Source of the DNA: a virus
DNA length: 32,603 bases
Strand: one strand, 5' to 3'
Virus record (IMG/VR): IMGVR_UViG_3300013137_002972
Coordinates: 1 to 32,603 of that record
The translations under genes were made by a program, and so were the position numbers. Under the pieces are notes generated by a model. It was given only the letters and a program-made list of their open reading frames with translations. It searched no databases and had not been told where the DNA came from. This document shows, in pieces, positions 15,268 to 22,117 of this stretch; the stretch's first letter is position 1, and each line of letters begins with the position of its first letter.

Positions 15268-15802
15268 GATCTGCGGAGTGGAACCCGGCCTGTTGATGCA
15301 CCGGTTCTCCTCCAGGGATGCGGCGGCGCTTGCCGGGACCTCATGCAAGGCGGGCAAGGTTCAGCCTTCTCCGGAAGAGGAAGCCAGGGAAAGCGCCTAT
15401 ACGCTCCCGGATGGAGAGTTGTATCAACCTGCGGAACACATTTACCAGGCTATGTGCAAAGCCGGCAGTCAGTTCCAGGTGAAGGGACGCGGCAAAATCA
15501 CTTTCAAAACCATCGTTGCCGGCAACCTTCTTATTTTGCCGGAACAGATTCCGCACGGAACAAAGTCATACGAGATCGACATCAGGCCCGTTGTTATCCG
15601 GGCGACCAGGGGCCGCATCATGAGAGCCCGTCCGCTTCTAAAGGAATGGTCTCTTGAGTTCACAATGAAGGTCCTGGACGCGGATGTTCTTTCGAGCATC
15701 ACGCTCAATGAGATTCTCTGGAAGGCAGGCGAATCAATCGGCATTGGCGATTACAGGCCGAGGTTTGGCCGGTTCACGATCAAGAGTTTTTTAACGGTTT
15801 AA
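15242..15802 (+). CDS. Uncharacterised early protein with RAMP-like C-terminal motif
   Basis: A 186-aa protein starting inside the end of gam (26-base overlap) with AGGA upstream. It opens ICGVEPGLLMHRFS, has a central beta-rich part (GRGKITFKTIVAGNLLIL) and ends with IGIGDYRPRFGRFTIKSF. The layout 'small-molecule-like MHRF, then IRATRGRIMRARPLLKEW, then glycine-rich GDYRPRFGRF' recalls RAMP/Cas7-type ferredoxin folds, but this is a visual impression only. Position beside gam suggests a DNA- or RNA-binding early role. Confidence 0.7.
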   Translation: MKTYEIKTKICGVEPGLLMHRFSSRDAAALAGTSCKAGKVQPSPEEEARESAYTLPDGELYQPAEHIYQAMCKAGSQFQVKGRGKITFKTIVAGNLLILPEQIPHGTKSYEIDIRPVVIRATRGRIMRARPLLKEWSLEFTMKVLDADVLSSITLNEILWKAGESIGIGDYRPRFGRFTIKSFLTV

Positions 15803-15810
15803 TTGGCACC

Positions 15811-15841
15811 GCCTGGCGCGGCGAGGCATGGCAAGGCATGG
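15811..15841 (+). repeat. Short tandem repeat (GGCATGGCAAGGCATGG type)
   Basis: Near-tandem ten-base units GCGAGGCATG and GCAAGGCATG, preceded by GCCTGGCGCG. The pattern resembles degenerate GGCATGGCAAGGC arrays found dispersed between genes in many bacteria. It fills the gap between the gene ending at 15802 and the small membrane protein gene. Confidence 0.6.
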
Positions 15842-15864
15842 GTTTTTAAACGGAGGAGATGAAA

Positions 15865-16041
15865 ATGGACATACTCGTATTCAGCGCATTGTTCGCGACG
15901 CTCGGATTTGGCGGCGGCTTGATCGTTGGCCGCTGGGCGCACAAACAGGACAGGATCGCCCGCCTGCGGAGAGATGCCATGACAACAGCCGGCGGCAAGG
16001 ATCATCAGGCCGGAAAGCTGATTAACGTTCTGAAATCATAA
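15865..16041 (+). CDS. Small single-pass membrane protein (58 aa)
   Basis: MDILVFSALFATLGFGGGLI begins a single membrane helix from residue 2 to about 22, followed by a basic cytoplasmic tail (RWAHKQDRIARLRR). The ATG at 15865 is chosen because GGAGGAG lies six bases before it; the ATG at 15859 would be too close to that site. No family recognised. Confidence 0.65.
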   Translation: MDILVFSALFATLGFGGGLIVGRWAHKQDRIARLRRDAMTTAGGKDHQAGKLINVLKS

Positions 16042-16051
16042 AGAGACAGCC

Positions 16052-16651
16052 ATGGACAAGCATACAGAAAAGGCGATACACGGGGCGGCACTGGCTCCCC
16101 TTACAAACGAACAGAAGAAGAGACTCATTCTCCTGGCTCGCCGCGCCTTTGCGAAACAATCTGAGATTTCAAATCTGAAATCTGAAATCTCCTTCGACGC
16201 ATGGCGGCATGCCCAGCAGGTCCAGGCTGTGGAACGTTCGTCGCTCTGCAGCTGCACGAACGAAGATTACCTGTTCCTGAAAGCTCATTACCTGCGGCTA
16301 CTCGGCGAAGAAGAGAAAGCCGAAGTTCTGCAGGTTAAGGCCGTCTGTGAACCCCGTCTCTGGGCTCTCTCAAGACTTCATAAGGAATGCGAAGCAGCTG
16401 CGGACGTCATACCCGGAGCCTTGAAGTATGCGGAAGGCTTTCTCCGGAATTGCCGGAAGATAAATCTCGACCAGGCGTCCGAGAAACAACTCTGGCATGC
16501 CATTTATGTTGTGCGGCGCAGGGCCAGCCAGCTGCGGCGATCCGGAACGGCATTATGGAGATCCAGACAGAAAGAAAAGGCTTTCAACGCAAAGGTCGCA
16601 AAGGAAGAAACGCAACATTCTTCTGACGATTCAGATCTCAGTTTTCCGTGA
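16052..16651 (+). CDS. Uncharacterised phage protein carrying two repeat insertions
   Basis: A 199-aa protein with LTNEQKKRLILLARRAF at the N-terminus, FDAWRHAQQVQAVERSSL and TNEDYLFLKAHYLRLLGE in the middle. I think this is a family found in Mu-like prophages of environmental bacteria, with LTxEQKKRL, FDxWRHxQ and NEDY landmarks, but no function is known to me. Residues 36-46 (QSEISNLKSEI) and about 178-188 (FNAKVAKEETQ) are encoded by short invasive-type repeats, one in a linker and one in the tail. Helical throughout. Follows the membrane-protein gene by ten bases. Confidence 0.72.
   Translation: MDKHTEKAIHGAALAPLTNEQKKRLILLARRAFAKQSEISNLKSEISFDAWRHAQQVQAVERSSLCSCTNEDYLFLKAHYLRLLGEEEKAEVLQVKAVCEPRLWALSRLHKECEAAADVIPGALKYAEGFLRNCRKINLDQASEKQLWHAIYVVRRRASQLRRSGTALWRSRQKEKAFNAKVAKEETQHSSDDSDLSFP
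16158..16190 (+). repeat. GAAATCT tandem repeat inside a coding sequence
   Basis: AATCTGAGATTTCAAATCTG followed by two AAATCTG-type units. It is translated in frame to SEISNLKSEI, a peptide typical of these repeats when they invade genes. It separates the N-terminal helix from the FDAWRH core of the host protein. Confidence 0.7.
16582..16614 (+). repeat. AACGCAAAGG-type repeat inside a coding sequence
   Basis: TTTCAACGCAAAGG, then TCGCAAAGGAAG and AAACGCAA. It resembles the common ACGCAAAGGCGCAAAG repeat and is translated as FNAKVAKEETQ near the C-terminus of the gene at 16052-16651. Confidence 0.65.
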
Positions 16652-16663
16652 AAGGAGAAAGAC

Positions 16664-17017
16664 ATGAAATCCATTGATTACAGAAACGCCACCTGGGAAG
16701 AGATAAAGAATAACCTGGTCGGACTTCGCATGGAGGTTTACCGGGCCTGGTGTCATTTCGGGCCAGGCACAACGCGGCAGATTGCCGAGAGATCCGGACT
16801 GAGCATTCTTACCTTATGCCCCAGGTCCACGGAACTGTATCAAATGGGATTGCTCCGCGAAGTTTCAGAAACCGAGCGCAAGCAAATTGCGCCAGCCGGT
16901 TATCGCGGCGGAGTTTATGAAGTGGTATCGGAGCTTGACGCTGAAACCCTTTTTAGAAAACGGCAGGTCGAAATGGTCGAACAGCCGGAACTAAAACTTC
17001 AATCGGAGGCCGTCTAA
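16664..17017 (+). CDS. Winged-helix DNA-binding protein
   Basis: A 117-aa protein with a winged-helix core at about 25-90: VYRAWCHFGPGTTRQIAERSGLSILTLCPRSTELYQMGLLRE, in which TTRQIAERSGLSILTLCPR is the helix-turn-helix, followed by a beta wing and an acidic/Leu tail. AAAGGAG precedes the start. Probably a regulator or replication accessory of the early-middle region. Related proteins in phages are annotated only as winged helix. Confidence 0.8.
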   Translation: MKSIDYRNATWEEIKNNLVGLRMEVYRAWCHFGPGTTRQIAERSGLSILTLCPRSTELYQMGLLREVSETERKQIAPAGYRGGVYEVVSELDAETLFRKRQVEMVEQPELKLQSEAV

Positions 17018-17018
17018 A

Positions 17019-17525
17019 ATGCCCCAGAACGCATTAATCTGCCGCGAAGCCGACAGGAAGCCGTCTGAACATATATCGCAATTTCGCCGCGCTTCGCCGG
17101 GCCTTCCTGACGAAGATAAAGCCAATTGTCTGGCGGCCAGGCTTAAGAAGGCAACCAAGCCTATAATGGTTCAGATAGCTCCTTATAAATATGTGCCGTT
17201 TGATCAGAATAAGACGACTGTGCCGGAAGTCTCGCTTTGCCGGTGGCAGCCCAACACTGATGGCACATATTTCCCTTTGCCGTTTGAAGAGCGGATGATT
17301 CGCCTGGATAAGAAACTTCTCAAGTGTCTTGGCCTTGCCGGCCAGTACCGGACCATCCGCCGGCTTGGGCAGATGGGTTGCATTGAAATTGTCCAGATCG
17401 CGCCCAGGGTGATCCTGCTTAATCTTTCATCCTGGTTCAACCATCTCCGCCGCTGTGCTGAGAACCCGTTTCTTTGGGACGAAGACGGAGCCTATATAAA
17501 GGAATATCGGAAGATTCTGGATTGA
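17019..17525 (+). CDS. Uncharacterised phage protein (168 aa)
   Basis: No family recognised. The basic N-terminus (about 1-50) is followed by a beta/alpha body (VQIAPYKYVPF, then VSLCRWQPNTDGTYFPLP) and a C-terminal helical region ending DEDGAYIKEYRKIL. GGAGG lies nine bases before the ATG. Basic patches and the motif YRTIRRLGQMGCIEIVQIAPRVILL, resembling a winged helix, suggest nucleic-acid binding. Confidence 0.65.
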   Translation: MPQNALICREADRKPSEHISQFRRASPGLPDEDKANCLAARLKKATKPIMVQIAPYKYVPFDQNKTTVPEVSLCRWQPNTDGTYFPLPFEERMIRLDKKLLKCLGLAGQYRTIRRLGQMGCIEIVQIAPRVILLNLSSWFNHLRRCAENPFLWDEDGAYIKEYRKILD

Positions 17526-17547
17526 GGAAATAAGAAAGGAAGAAAGA

Positions 17548-17739
17548 ATGCAAATTACAATCTCGGCAACTGAAGCGCAGCGATTGATTCGCATCTGGAA
17601 ACAGAGGGCATTGTCGCAGTTACGTTGCGAACAAGAAACCACGGACGAAACCGGGAAGCGCCTGGTCTCCCACGGAGCCGCCTGTTACGCAAACTGCGCC
17701 CTGGAGCTGGAAGAACTTCTGAAAGGGAATGAACGATGA
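17548..17739 (+). CDS. Small uncharacterised helical protein (63 aa)
   Basis: A 63-aa helical protein (ISATEAQRLIRIWKQRALSQ...ALELEELLKG). AAAGGAAG precedes the ATG and the stop overlaps the next gene's start (ATGA), so it is translated with the Spo11-like gene. No family known. Confidence 0.65.
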   Translation: MQITISATEAQRLIRIWKQRALSQLRCEQETTDETGKRLVSHGAACYANCALELEELLKGNER

Positions 17740-18662
17740 AAGAGATCTTTATCGAAAAGAATTTCGGAAGAGATGCAATCCAGATGATCGACATGATCAA
17801 TCGGATTCTAGATGACTATTCACGGCAAGGTTATGATCTCTCGTTGCGTCAACTCTATTATCAACTCGTGAGTAGGAATATTGTTCCGAATACTGAAAAA
17901 AGTTACAAGAACGTTGGAAGTCTTGTTTCCGATGCACGCCTTGCCGGAATGGTAGATTGGGATATGATAAAAGACCGTGGCCGTGAAATGATTTCAAATC
18001 CACACTGGGGAGATCCGGCGGATTTTGTAAAATCTGTTGCGCCGCAATATCGTTTTGACTTGTGGGAAGATCAGCCATCTTACGTTGAAGTGATGGTGGA
18101 AAAACAGGCTTTAGAAGGCGTGCTCTTGCCAGTCTGTCGAAGTCTCGATGTGCCGTTCACAGCCAACAAGGGGTACTCTTCTTCGTCGGCAATGTATGAA
18201 GCAAGTAAACGCTTCTTGGAACGCGCTGAGGCTGGGAAAAAACTCTACGTTGTCTATCTCGGCGACCATGATCCGTCCGGAATAGATATGTCTCGCGATG
18301 TCGAACAACGCCTGGATCTCTTTCTAAAAACATCGCTTTGCCGTCATGACGAAATCGGACCTGAAGAAATTCCGATTATCGAAGTGAATCGTGCGGCACT
18401 GAACATGAATCAAATTCGCAAACTAAATCCTCCTGAGAATCCAGCGAAAATAACTGATAGCCGAGCCGCAAATTACATCTCACGCTTTGGGCGTTCATCG
18501 TGGGAACTGGATGCAATTGAACCGCGTCAACTTGCCGACCTGGTGCGGCGTGCTGTAGTTAAAATCATGGACTATCCGCTTTTCAAAAAGAACGAACAGA
18601 AACAGAAAACAGGCCGCGCACAACTTCTGGAATTTGCAAATACTTATCTTGAGAAGGAGTGA
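17736..18662 (+). CDS. Spo11/Topo VI-A-like (Mini-A-like) protein with Toprim domain
   Basis: A 308-aa protein that follows the Spo11/Topo VI subunit A order. A winged helix carries LSLRQLYYQLV (35-45, candidate catalytic Tyr41/Tyr42; Spo11 has RDIYY here) and a second motif VGSLVSDARLAGMVDWDM. A Toprim fold then shows VMVEKQALEGVL (Glu122), KGYSSSSAMY (where Spo11 has GxPD..TR) and YLGDHDPSGIDM (Asp177, Asp179). These acidic residues bind Mg2+ and the tyrosine would attack DNA. Top6A-like proteins of this short form (Mini-A) have been reported in bacteria and mobile elements. Activity and partner are not known here; no B-subunit gene is in the window. Confidence 0.85.
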   Translation: MKEIFIEKNFGRDAIQMIDMINRILDDYSRQGYDLSLRQLYYQLVSRNIVPNTEKSYKNVGSLVSDARLAGMVDWDMIKDRGREMISNPHWGDPADFVKSVAPQYRFDLWEDQPSYVEVMVEKQALEGVLLPVCRSLDVPFTANKGYSSSSAMYEASKRFLERAEAGKKLYVVYLGDHDPSGIDMSRDVEQRLDLFLKTSLCRHDEIGPEEIPIIEVNRAALNMNQIRKLNPPENPAKITDSRAANYISRFGRSSWELDAIEPRQLADLVRRAVVKIMDYPLFKKNEQKQKTGRAQLLEFANTYLEKE

Positions 18663-18665
18663 ATA

Positions 18666-18839
18666 GTGAAGGTCTTCTTACGCTGCCCGAAATGTCGGAA
18701 ATTGTTATGGCGAACTCTCGCTCTCGATTATGTTAGCGTTGAGACAAGTCTTTCTTGTCAATGCTTCTTGTGTCTGCACGTTTGGAGGCCGCGCCTCAAG
18801 TCTCTGGTAAAACAGATCCTTAAAAAGGACGGGGCCTAA
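18666..18839 (+). CDS. Small zinc-ribbon protein resembling Mu Com
   Basis: A 57-aa reading frame starting with GTG, with AAGGAG upstream inside the end of the previous gene. It reads VKVFLRCPKCRKLLWRT..., then CQCFLC, so Cys7, 10, 31, 33 and 36 can form a zinc site. The N-terminal FLRCPKCRKLLWR resembles Mu Com (RCxxCxKLLFR), a zinc-finger RNA-binding protein that activates translation of the mom gene. No mom gene is evident nearby. Confidence is for the gene; equivalence to Com is only suggestive. Confidence 0.6.
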   Translation: MKVFLRCPKCRKLLWRTLALDYVSVETSLSCQCFLCLHVWRPRLKSLVKQILKKDGA

Positions 18840-18842
18840 AAT

Positions 18843-19214
18843 ATGACTTTCATATTCACATTTCTTTTGGCCGTGCTCCCGCCGAACGAGACCAAAATGC
18901 TGGAGCATGTGGCCCGGCAATATGGTTTATCACAGGAACAGGTCCTGCTGTTGGCGGCGATCCGGAAAGTGGAGAATGGCGGACCGGGTCTTGAGTTCGG
19001 GGTTGGGCAGGATCAGCCTGGCCACAAGGCAAGGCGGTATAAACATTCGCCGGTGCGTTCGTTCCTGGTTCAGTGCAAGTGGGCGGCGGGCACAGTTCAA
19101 AAGCGCTACACCGGCGATGTCGCCGAGTTCTCGAAAATCTATTGTCCGAAGAACTCGGAATCGTGGCAGAAGAATGTCGAATACTGGATGGCAAAGATGC
19201 GGACGGAAAAATGA
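18843..19214 (+). CDS. Lysozyme-like endolysin (transglycosylase type)
   Basis: A 123-aa protein for degrading peptidoglycan. It begins with a hydrophobic stretch (MTFIFTFLLAVLPP), like a short signal or signal-anchor, then LLLAAIRKVENGGPGLEFGV, where Glu44 is the likely catalytic acid of the lysozyme-like fold, and ends with KNSESWQKNVEYWMAKM. The family appears in phage lysis modules. GGAC-rich sequence precedes the ATG. Followed by a small membrane protein with ATGA overlap, as in lysis cassettes. It lies just before the head genes. Confidence 0.78.
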   Translation: MTFIFTFLLAVLPPNETKMLEHVARQYGLSQEQVLLLAAIRKVENGGPGLEFGVGQDQPGHKARRYKHSPVRSFLVQCKWAAGTVQKRYTGDVAEFSKIYCPKNSESWQKNVEYWMAKMRTEK

Positions 19215-19339
19215 AATATATTCGGCTAACATTCATCTTCCTGAAATTGACCTGGTTTGCGGTCTACTGGCTGCCGGTGACATGCATGCATCTTGCCTGG
19301 CAAAGTTTCCGGAGGAACAGGAGAAACAGTCATGCTTAA
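19211..19339 (+). CDS. Small membrane protein, candidate lysis accessory
   Basis: A 42-aa protein with one or possibly two hydrophobic stretches (YIRLTFIFLKLTWFAVYWLP, then TCMHLAWQ) and a basic tail (RRNRRN). Start ATG overlaps the lysozyme stop (ATGA). It is shorter than normal holins but could act as a holin, pinholin or spanin-like factor. Confidence 0.5.
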   Translation: MKYIRLTFIFLKLTWFAVYWLPVTCMHLAWQSFRRNRRNSHA

Positions 19340-19685
19340 AATTCTTTCAACTCTTAATATGGTGAGCTGTGACGATACTGGCTGCTTCATTGACAGACTG
19401 GAGGAGCAGGATCGAAAGAATAATAGTGATGTAGTGACCATGGCAAAGAAAATCTTTACTGAAATAGATGCTTCAGCCCGGCAGGTGCGCTCATGCGTCG
19501 AGATATTTCCGCAAAAAAAGAAAGAAGCAATCGAGTTGCATAATCGTACGGTTCTGAAATGGATGGCTGAATTAATGTGCTACTGTAGAGCCTCAACCTG
19601 TAATGAATGTCACATGTATTTCCTGCCTGCAAAACGCGGAGATATTTTCTGCGATTCATGCTGGTGGGTTGTGAGAGAAAAATAA
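19332..19685 (+). CDS. Zinc-ribbon-tailed protein, unknown function
   Basis: A 117-aa protein, start at 19332 preceded by AGGAG and overlapping the previous stop. Helical body, then a C-terminal CxxC (C90, C93) and CxxC (C107, C110), typical of a zinc ribbon. Stop overlaps the MuF start (TAATG), so the two are translated together. It may be a chaperone or regulator of the head gene; no family recognised. Confidence 0.65.
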   Translation: MLKILSTLNMVSCDDTGCFIDRLEEQDRKNNSDVVTMAKKIFTEIDASARQVRSCVEIFPQKKKEAIELHNRTVLKWMAELMCYCRASTCNECHMYFLPAKRGDIFCDSCWWVVREK

Positions 19686-21313
19686 TGAATGATTCGACCA
19701 GATTTTTATTCAAGGCGGTTCCTAATGAAGAAGCAATGGCCTTCATCAGGAATAAGCCGGTTGTTACCCGTGATGTGATGGATCATCTGCTGCCTTCGTT
19801 GCGGGCACGGGCGTTTACCGTCTCCGGCATTGAGTGCGCGAATACGTTGCAGCGCCTGCGCGATAAGATTGCGGAACTGCCGGGCGGAGCCGATTGGAAT
19901 AAAATCAAGGCGGACATTGTCAGCGACATATCACCTTACCTGGTGGATCCCGAGGCGGATCCCGAAACCCAGGCTGCCCAGGTTGCGGCCAGCGAACGCC
20001 GCGCCGATCTGCTTTTGCGGACCCACGGTTTTGAGGCATACCAGGCAGCATCGTATGAAGTCATGGATCGACAGCGCGACGTTTTCCCCTTCTGGCAATA
20101 TATGACGATGGAAGACGAAGCGGTAAGAGATACGCATGCCGCTCTTGACGGTCTTATTCTGCCGGCTGATTCGTCCTTCTGGGAGGATCACTATCCGCCC
20201 TGGGACTGGGGCTGCCGTTGCCAGGTAGCGCCTTTAATGGAAGAAGAGAAGCAGGCAGTCGAAGAATCTCAGAGTTCAAAAAGTGAAGAGCAAGGTTACG
20301 GAAGAGTTTTGTCCGACATTCAGCAGCAGCGCCTGGAACAGGAAGGCACGCTTGATCTTGGAAATGGACACCAGGTAAATGTTTCAAGTCCGACAGCATC
20401 CGGCAAGGAAGGCGCATTCTCCTGGAACCCTGGTGATCTTCGAATACCGATCGATGAACTGGAGCAGCGTTATGAACCCGCAATCTGGCAGACGTTCCGC
20501 GCCTGGGCGACAGCACAGAAGATCGACGATGAAGGATTAACGGTCTGGGGCTGGCTGCACCAGGAAGAAGATCTCAAACAGGTTATTAAAGCGGCTCCTG
20601 CAGGGCCTGCTGCTCCTGTCAAAGCTGCGCTTCCCGGAAAAGCAGCTGCTGTCGTAAAAGAAGCACCCGGCAGCAATGCAATGGTTCAACCTTCTTTGCC
20701 GGAGACAAAACCCGAGCGCGAAAGTCCGGTCAGCAAGGCATTGGACTTGCAGTATCTCAAAGGCAACCTGGCAGAAACGGTCAAGCATGCGCTTGCAACA
20801 ATCGACAAGGTCCATGACGACGGCAAACTTCCCCAGATACCGGTTCTGCGGACTCAATCCCGTTCGTATGTTGGCCAGTATGCATCAAGACGTTCAACGG
20901 GACAACCGATTGGAATTGAAGTCAAGAATACCGGCCCCTGGCCGGCTCTCACAACCTGTCATGAAATCGGTCATTTCATCGATCATGTTGCTTTCGGTAA
21001 TGGCCCAGAGTTCGGATCGGATCTCGGCGTTCTAAAGGCGTGGAAAACGGCAGTTGATAAAAGCTCAGTGCTGCAGCAGATAAACTTTGCCAAGCTGCCC
21101 GACGACCTAGTAAAATATTATTCGTCAGATAAGGAACTGTGGGCGCGTAGTTATGCTCAGTACATTGCCGAGAAATCCGGCGATCAGAGGCTATTGACGG
21201 ACCTGGCTAATGTGCGTAACAGTCCCGCGCCATGGCGGCAGTGGAGCACGGAGGAATTTGCGCCGATTAAAGAGGCCATGGATTCGATATTCAAGAAAGA
21301 AGGCTGGCTATGA
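19685..21313 (+). CDS. MuF head morphogenesis protein fused to a zinc metallopeptidase domain
   Basis: 542 aa. Residues about 120-185 carry the MuF/SPP1 gp7 signature (RDTHAALDG, then WEDHYPPWDWGCRCQVAP), a minor head protein that bridges portal and capsid. A long Ala/Pro/Glu-rich linker (300-350) is followed by a second domain: IPVLRTQSRSYVGQY..., then TTCHEIGHFIDH with HEIGH at 426-430, and SDKELWARSYAQYIAEKSGD with Glu484 as likely third ligand. This is a zincin active site, seen as C-terminal cargo in MuF polymorphic proteins. Good evidence for both domains; whether the peptidase matures the capsid or is injected as an effector is unknown. Confidence 0.9.
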   Translation: MNDSTRFLFKAVPNEEAMAFIRNKPVVTRDVMDHLLPSLRARAFTVSGIECANTLQRLRDKIAELPGGADWNKIKADIVSDISPYLVDPEADPETQAAQVAASERRADLLLRTHGFEAYQAASYEVMDRQRDVFPFWQYMTMEDEAVRDTHAALDGLILPADSSFWEDHYPPWDWGCRCQVAPLMEEEKQAVEESQSSKSEEQGYGRVLSDIQQQRLEQEGTLDLGNGHQVNVSSPTASGKEGAFSWNPGDLRIPIDELEQRYEPAIWQTFRAWATAQKIDDEGLTVWGWLHQEEDLKQVIKAAPAGPAAPVKAALPGKAAAVVKEAPGSNAMVQPSLPETKPERESPVSKALDLQYLKGNLAETVKHALATIDKVHDDGKLPQIPVLRTQSRSYVGQYASRRSTGQPIGIEVKNTGPWPALTTCHEIGHFIDHVAFGNGPEFGSDLGVLKAWKTAVDKSSVLQQINFAKLPDDLVKYYSSDKELWARSYAQYIAEKSGDQRLLTDLANVRNSPAPWRQWSTEEFAPIKEAMDSIFKKEGWL

Positions 21314-21468
21314 AAAACATGAGCGAGGTAATCAATGCAGTGGCCGAAGGGAAGATGAAAGTTACCGATGGCATTGAAGAACTTGTTAAACTCGGCTTTA
21401 ACCGTGCTGATGCCGAAGACATGCTCAGTATTCTCGAAACTGGCGGCGACGTTCAGATAGTTGATTGA
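21310..21468 (+). CDS. Small protein after MuF (52 aa)
   Basis: ATG overlaps the MuF stop as ATGA, with AAGAAGG six bases upstream. The 52-aa product is short, acidic and helical, with GIEELVKLGFNRADAEDMLSILETG resembling a UBA-like three-helix fold. No family is recognised. Co-translation with MuF suggests an immunity, chaperone or assembly role, possibly toward the metallopeptidase domain. Confidence 0.6.
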   Translation: MKNMSEVINAVAEGKMKVTDGIEELVKLGFNRADAEDMLSILETGGDVQIVD

Positions 21469-21470
21469 TC

Positions 21471-21977
21471 ATGAGTTTCTCAGTCCATGTAATTAAAGAT
21501 ACCATCTCGCCGAAACTGGCGAAGTTAATCCGCGAGTGTTCCAACCCCCGAAAGGTCCTGGAAGCGATGGGACTCAGCCTTGTTTCATCAACAAAGAGAG
21601 CTTTTAATGATCAATCATTGAGGCCGTTGCCCTGGCCGGAACTGAAGAAGTCTTCCGGCGCTCCGCTCAAAAAATCAGGAGCGCTCCGGCAAAGCCCTCG
21701 CGTTACCGAAACAACGAGCAATTCCGTGACCGTCGGGACGGACCGGCCTTATGCCGTTTATCATCAGTTCGGGACCGGACCTTATGTCATACGTCCTACA
21801 ACAAAGAAGGCGCTCTTCTGGCCCGGCGCACGGCACCCTGTCAGGATGGTTAATCATCCAGGTTTGCCGGCACGTCCATTCTTTCCCTTCGATGCCAGTG
21901 GTAAGATGATACCAGCGGCCATGCGGCTTGTCGAAGCTGCGGCAAATAAAGCCCTCTCCGCACTCCTAAAGCAATGA
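21471..21977 (+). CDS. Mu gpG-like virion morphogenesis protein
   Basis: 168 aa. The family (phage virion morphogenesis, Mu gpG) acts in tail assembly and head-tail joining. The sequence shows the expected layout: an N-terminal helical region, WPELKKSSG with PLKKSGALRQS, the beta-rich VTVGTDRPYAVYHQFGTGPYVIRP, and the LPARPFFPFDASGKM ending. Start at 21471 has only a weak ribosome site and lies two bases after the small-protein stop. It follows MuF, as in Mu (F then G). Confidence 0.88.
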   Translation: MSFSVHVIKDTISPKLAKLIRECSNPRKVLEAMGLSLVSSTKRAFNDQSLRPLPWPELKKSSGAPLKKSGALRQSPRVTETTSNSVTVGTDRPYAVYHQFGTGPYVIRPTTKKALFWPGARHPVRMVNHPGLPARPFFPFDASGKMIPAAMRLVEAAANKALSALLKQ

Positions 21978-21980
21978 AAG

Positions 21981-22000
21981 ACAGGATAACGGGATCCTGT
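21981..22000 (+). other. Hairpin after gpG
   Basis: ACAGGAT (21981-21987) pairs with ATCCTGT (21994-22000), loop AACGGG. It is just past the gpG stop, but no T-run follows directly, so it is not a canonical terminator. The rest of the 140-bp gap holds GTCTCCGCGTCTC-like repeats (22014-22045) and the palindrome listed next. Confidence 0.5.
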
Positions 22001-22051
22001 TGATTCCGTCTAAAGTCTCCGCGTCTCACGGTCTCCAGGTCGTTTTTCTTC

Positions 22052-22076
22052 TAAGTGGCATAACTGCCAGAACTCC
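22052..22076 (+). repeat. Copy 2 of the dispersed 25-bp palindromic element
   Basis: Reads TAAGTGGCA-TAAC-TGCCAGAACTCC. It differs from the copy at 31851 at one arm base, in the loop and at one downstream base. It sits in the gap between gpG and the protease gene. Confidence 0.72.
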
Positions 22077-22117
22077 TACGCGCCAAACTGCCAATCTTTT
22101 ATTGTGGTGCCGCTTAA

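Noticed and set aside
16158-16190. CRISPR-like array
   Set aside because: Units are short, imperfect and without spacers; it is a simple repeat inside a gene. No array elsewhere in the window.
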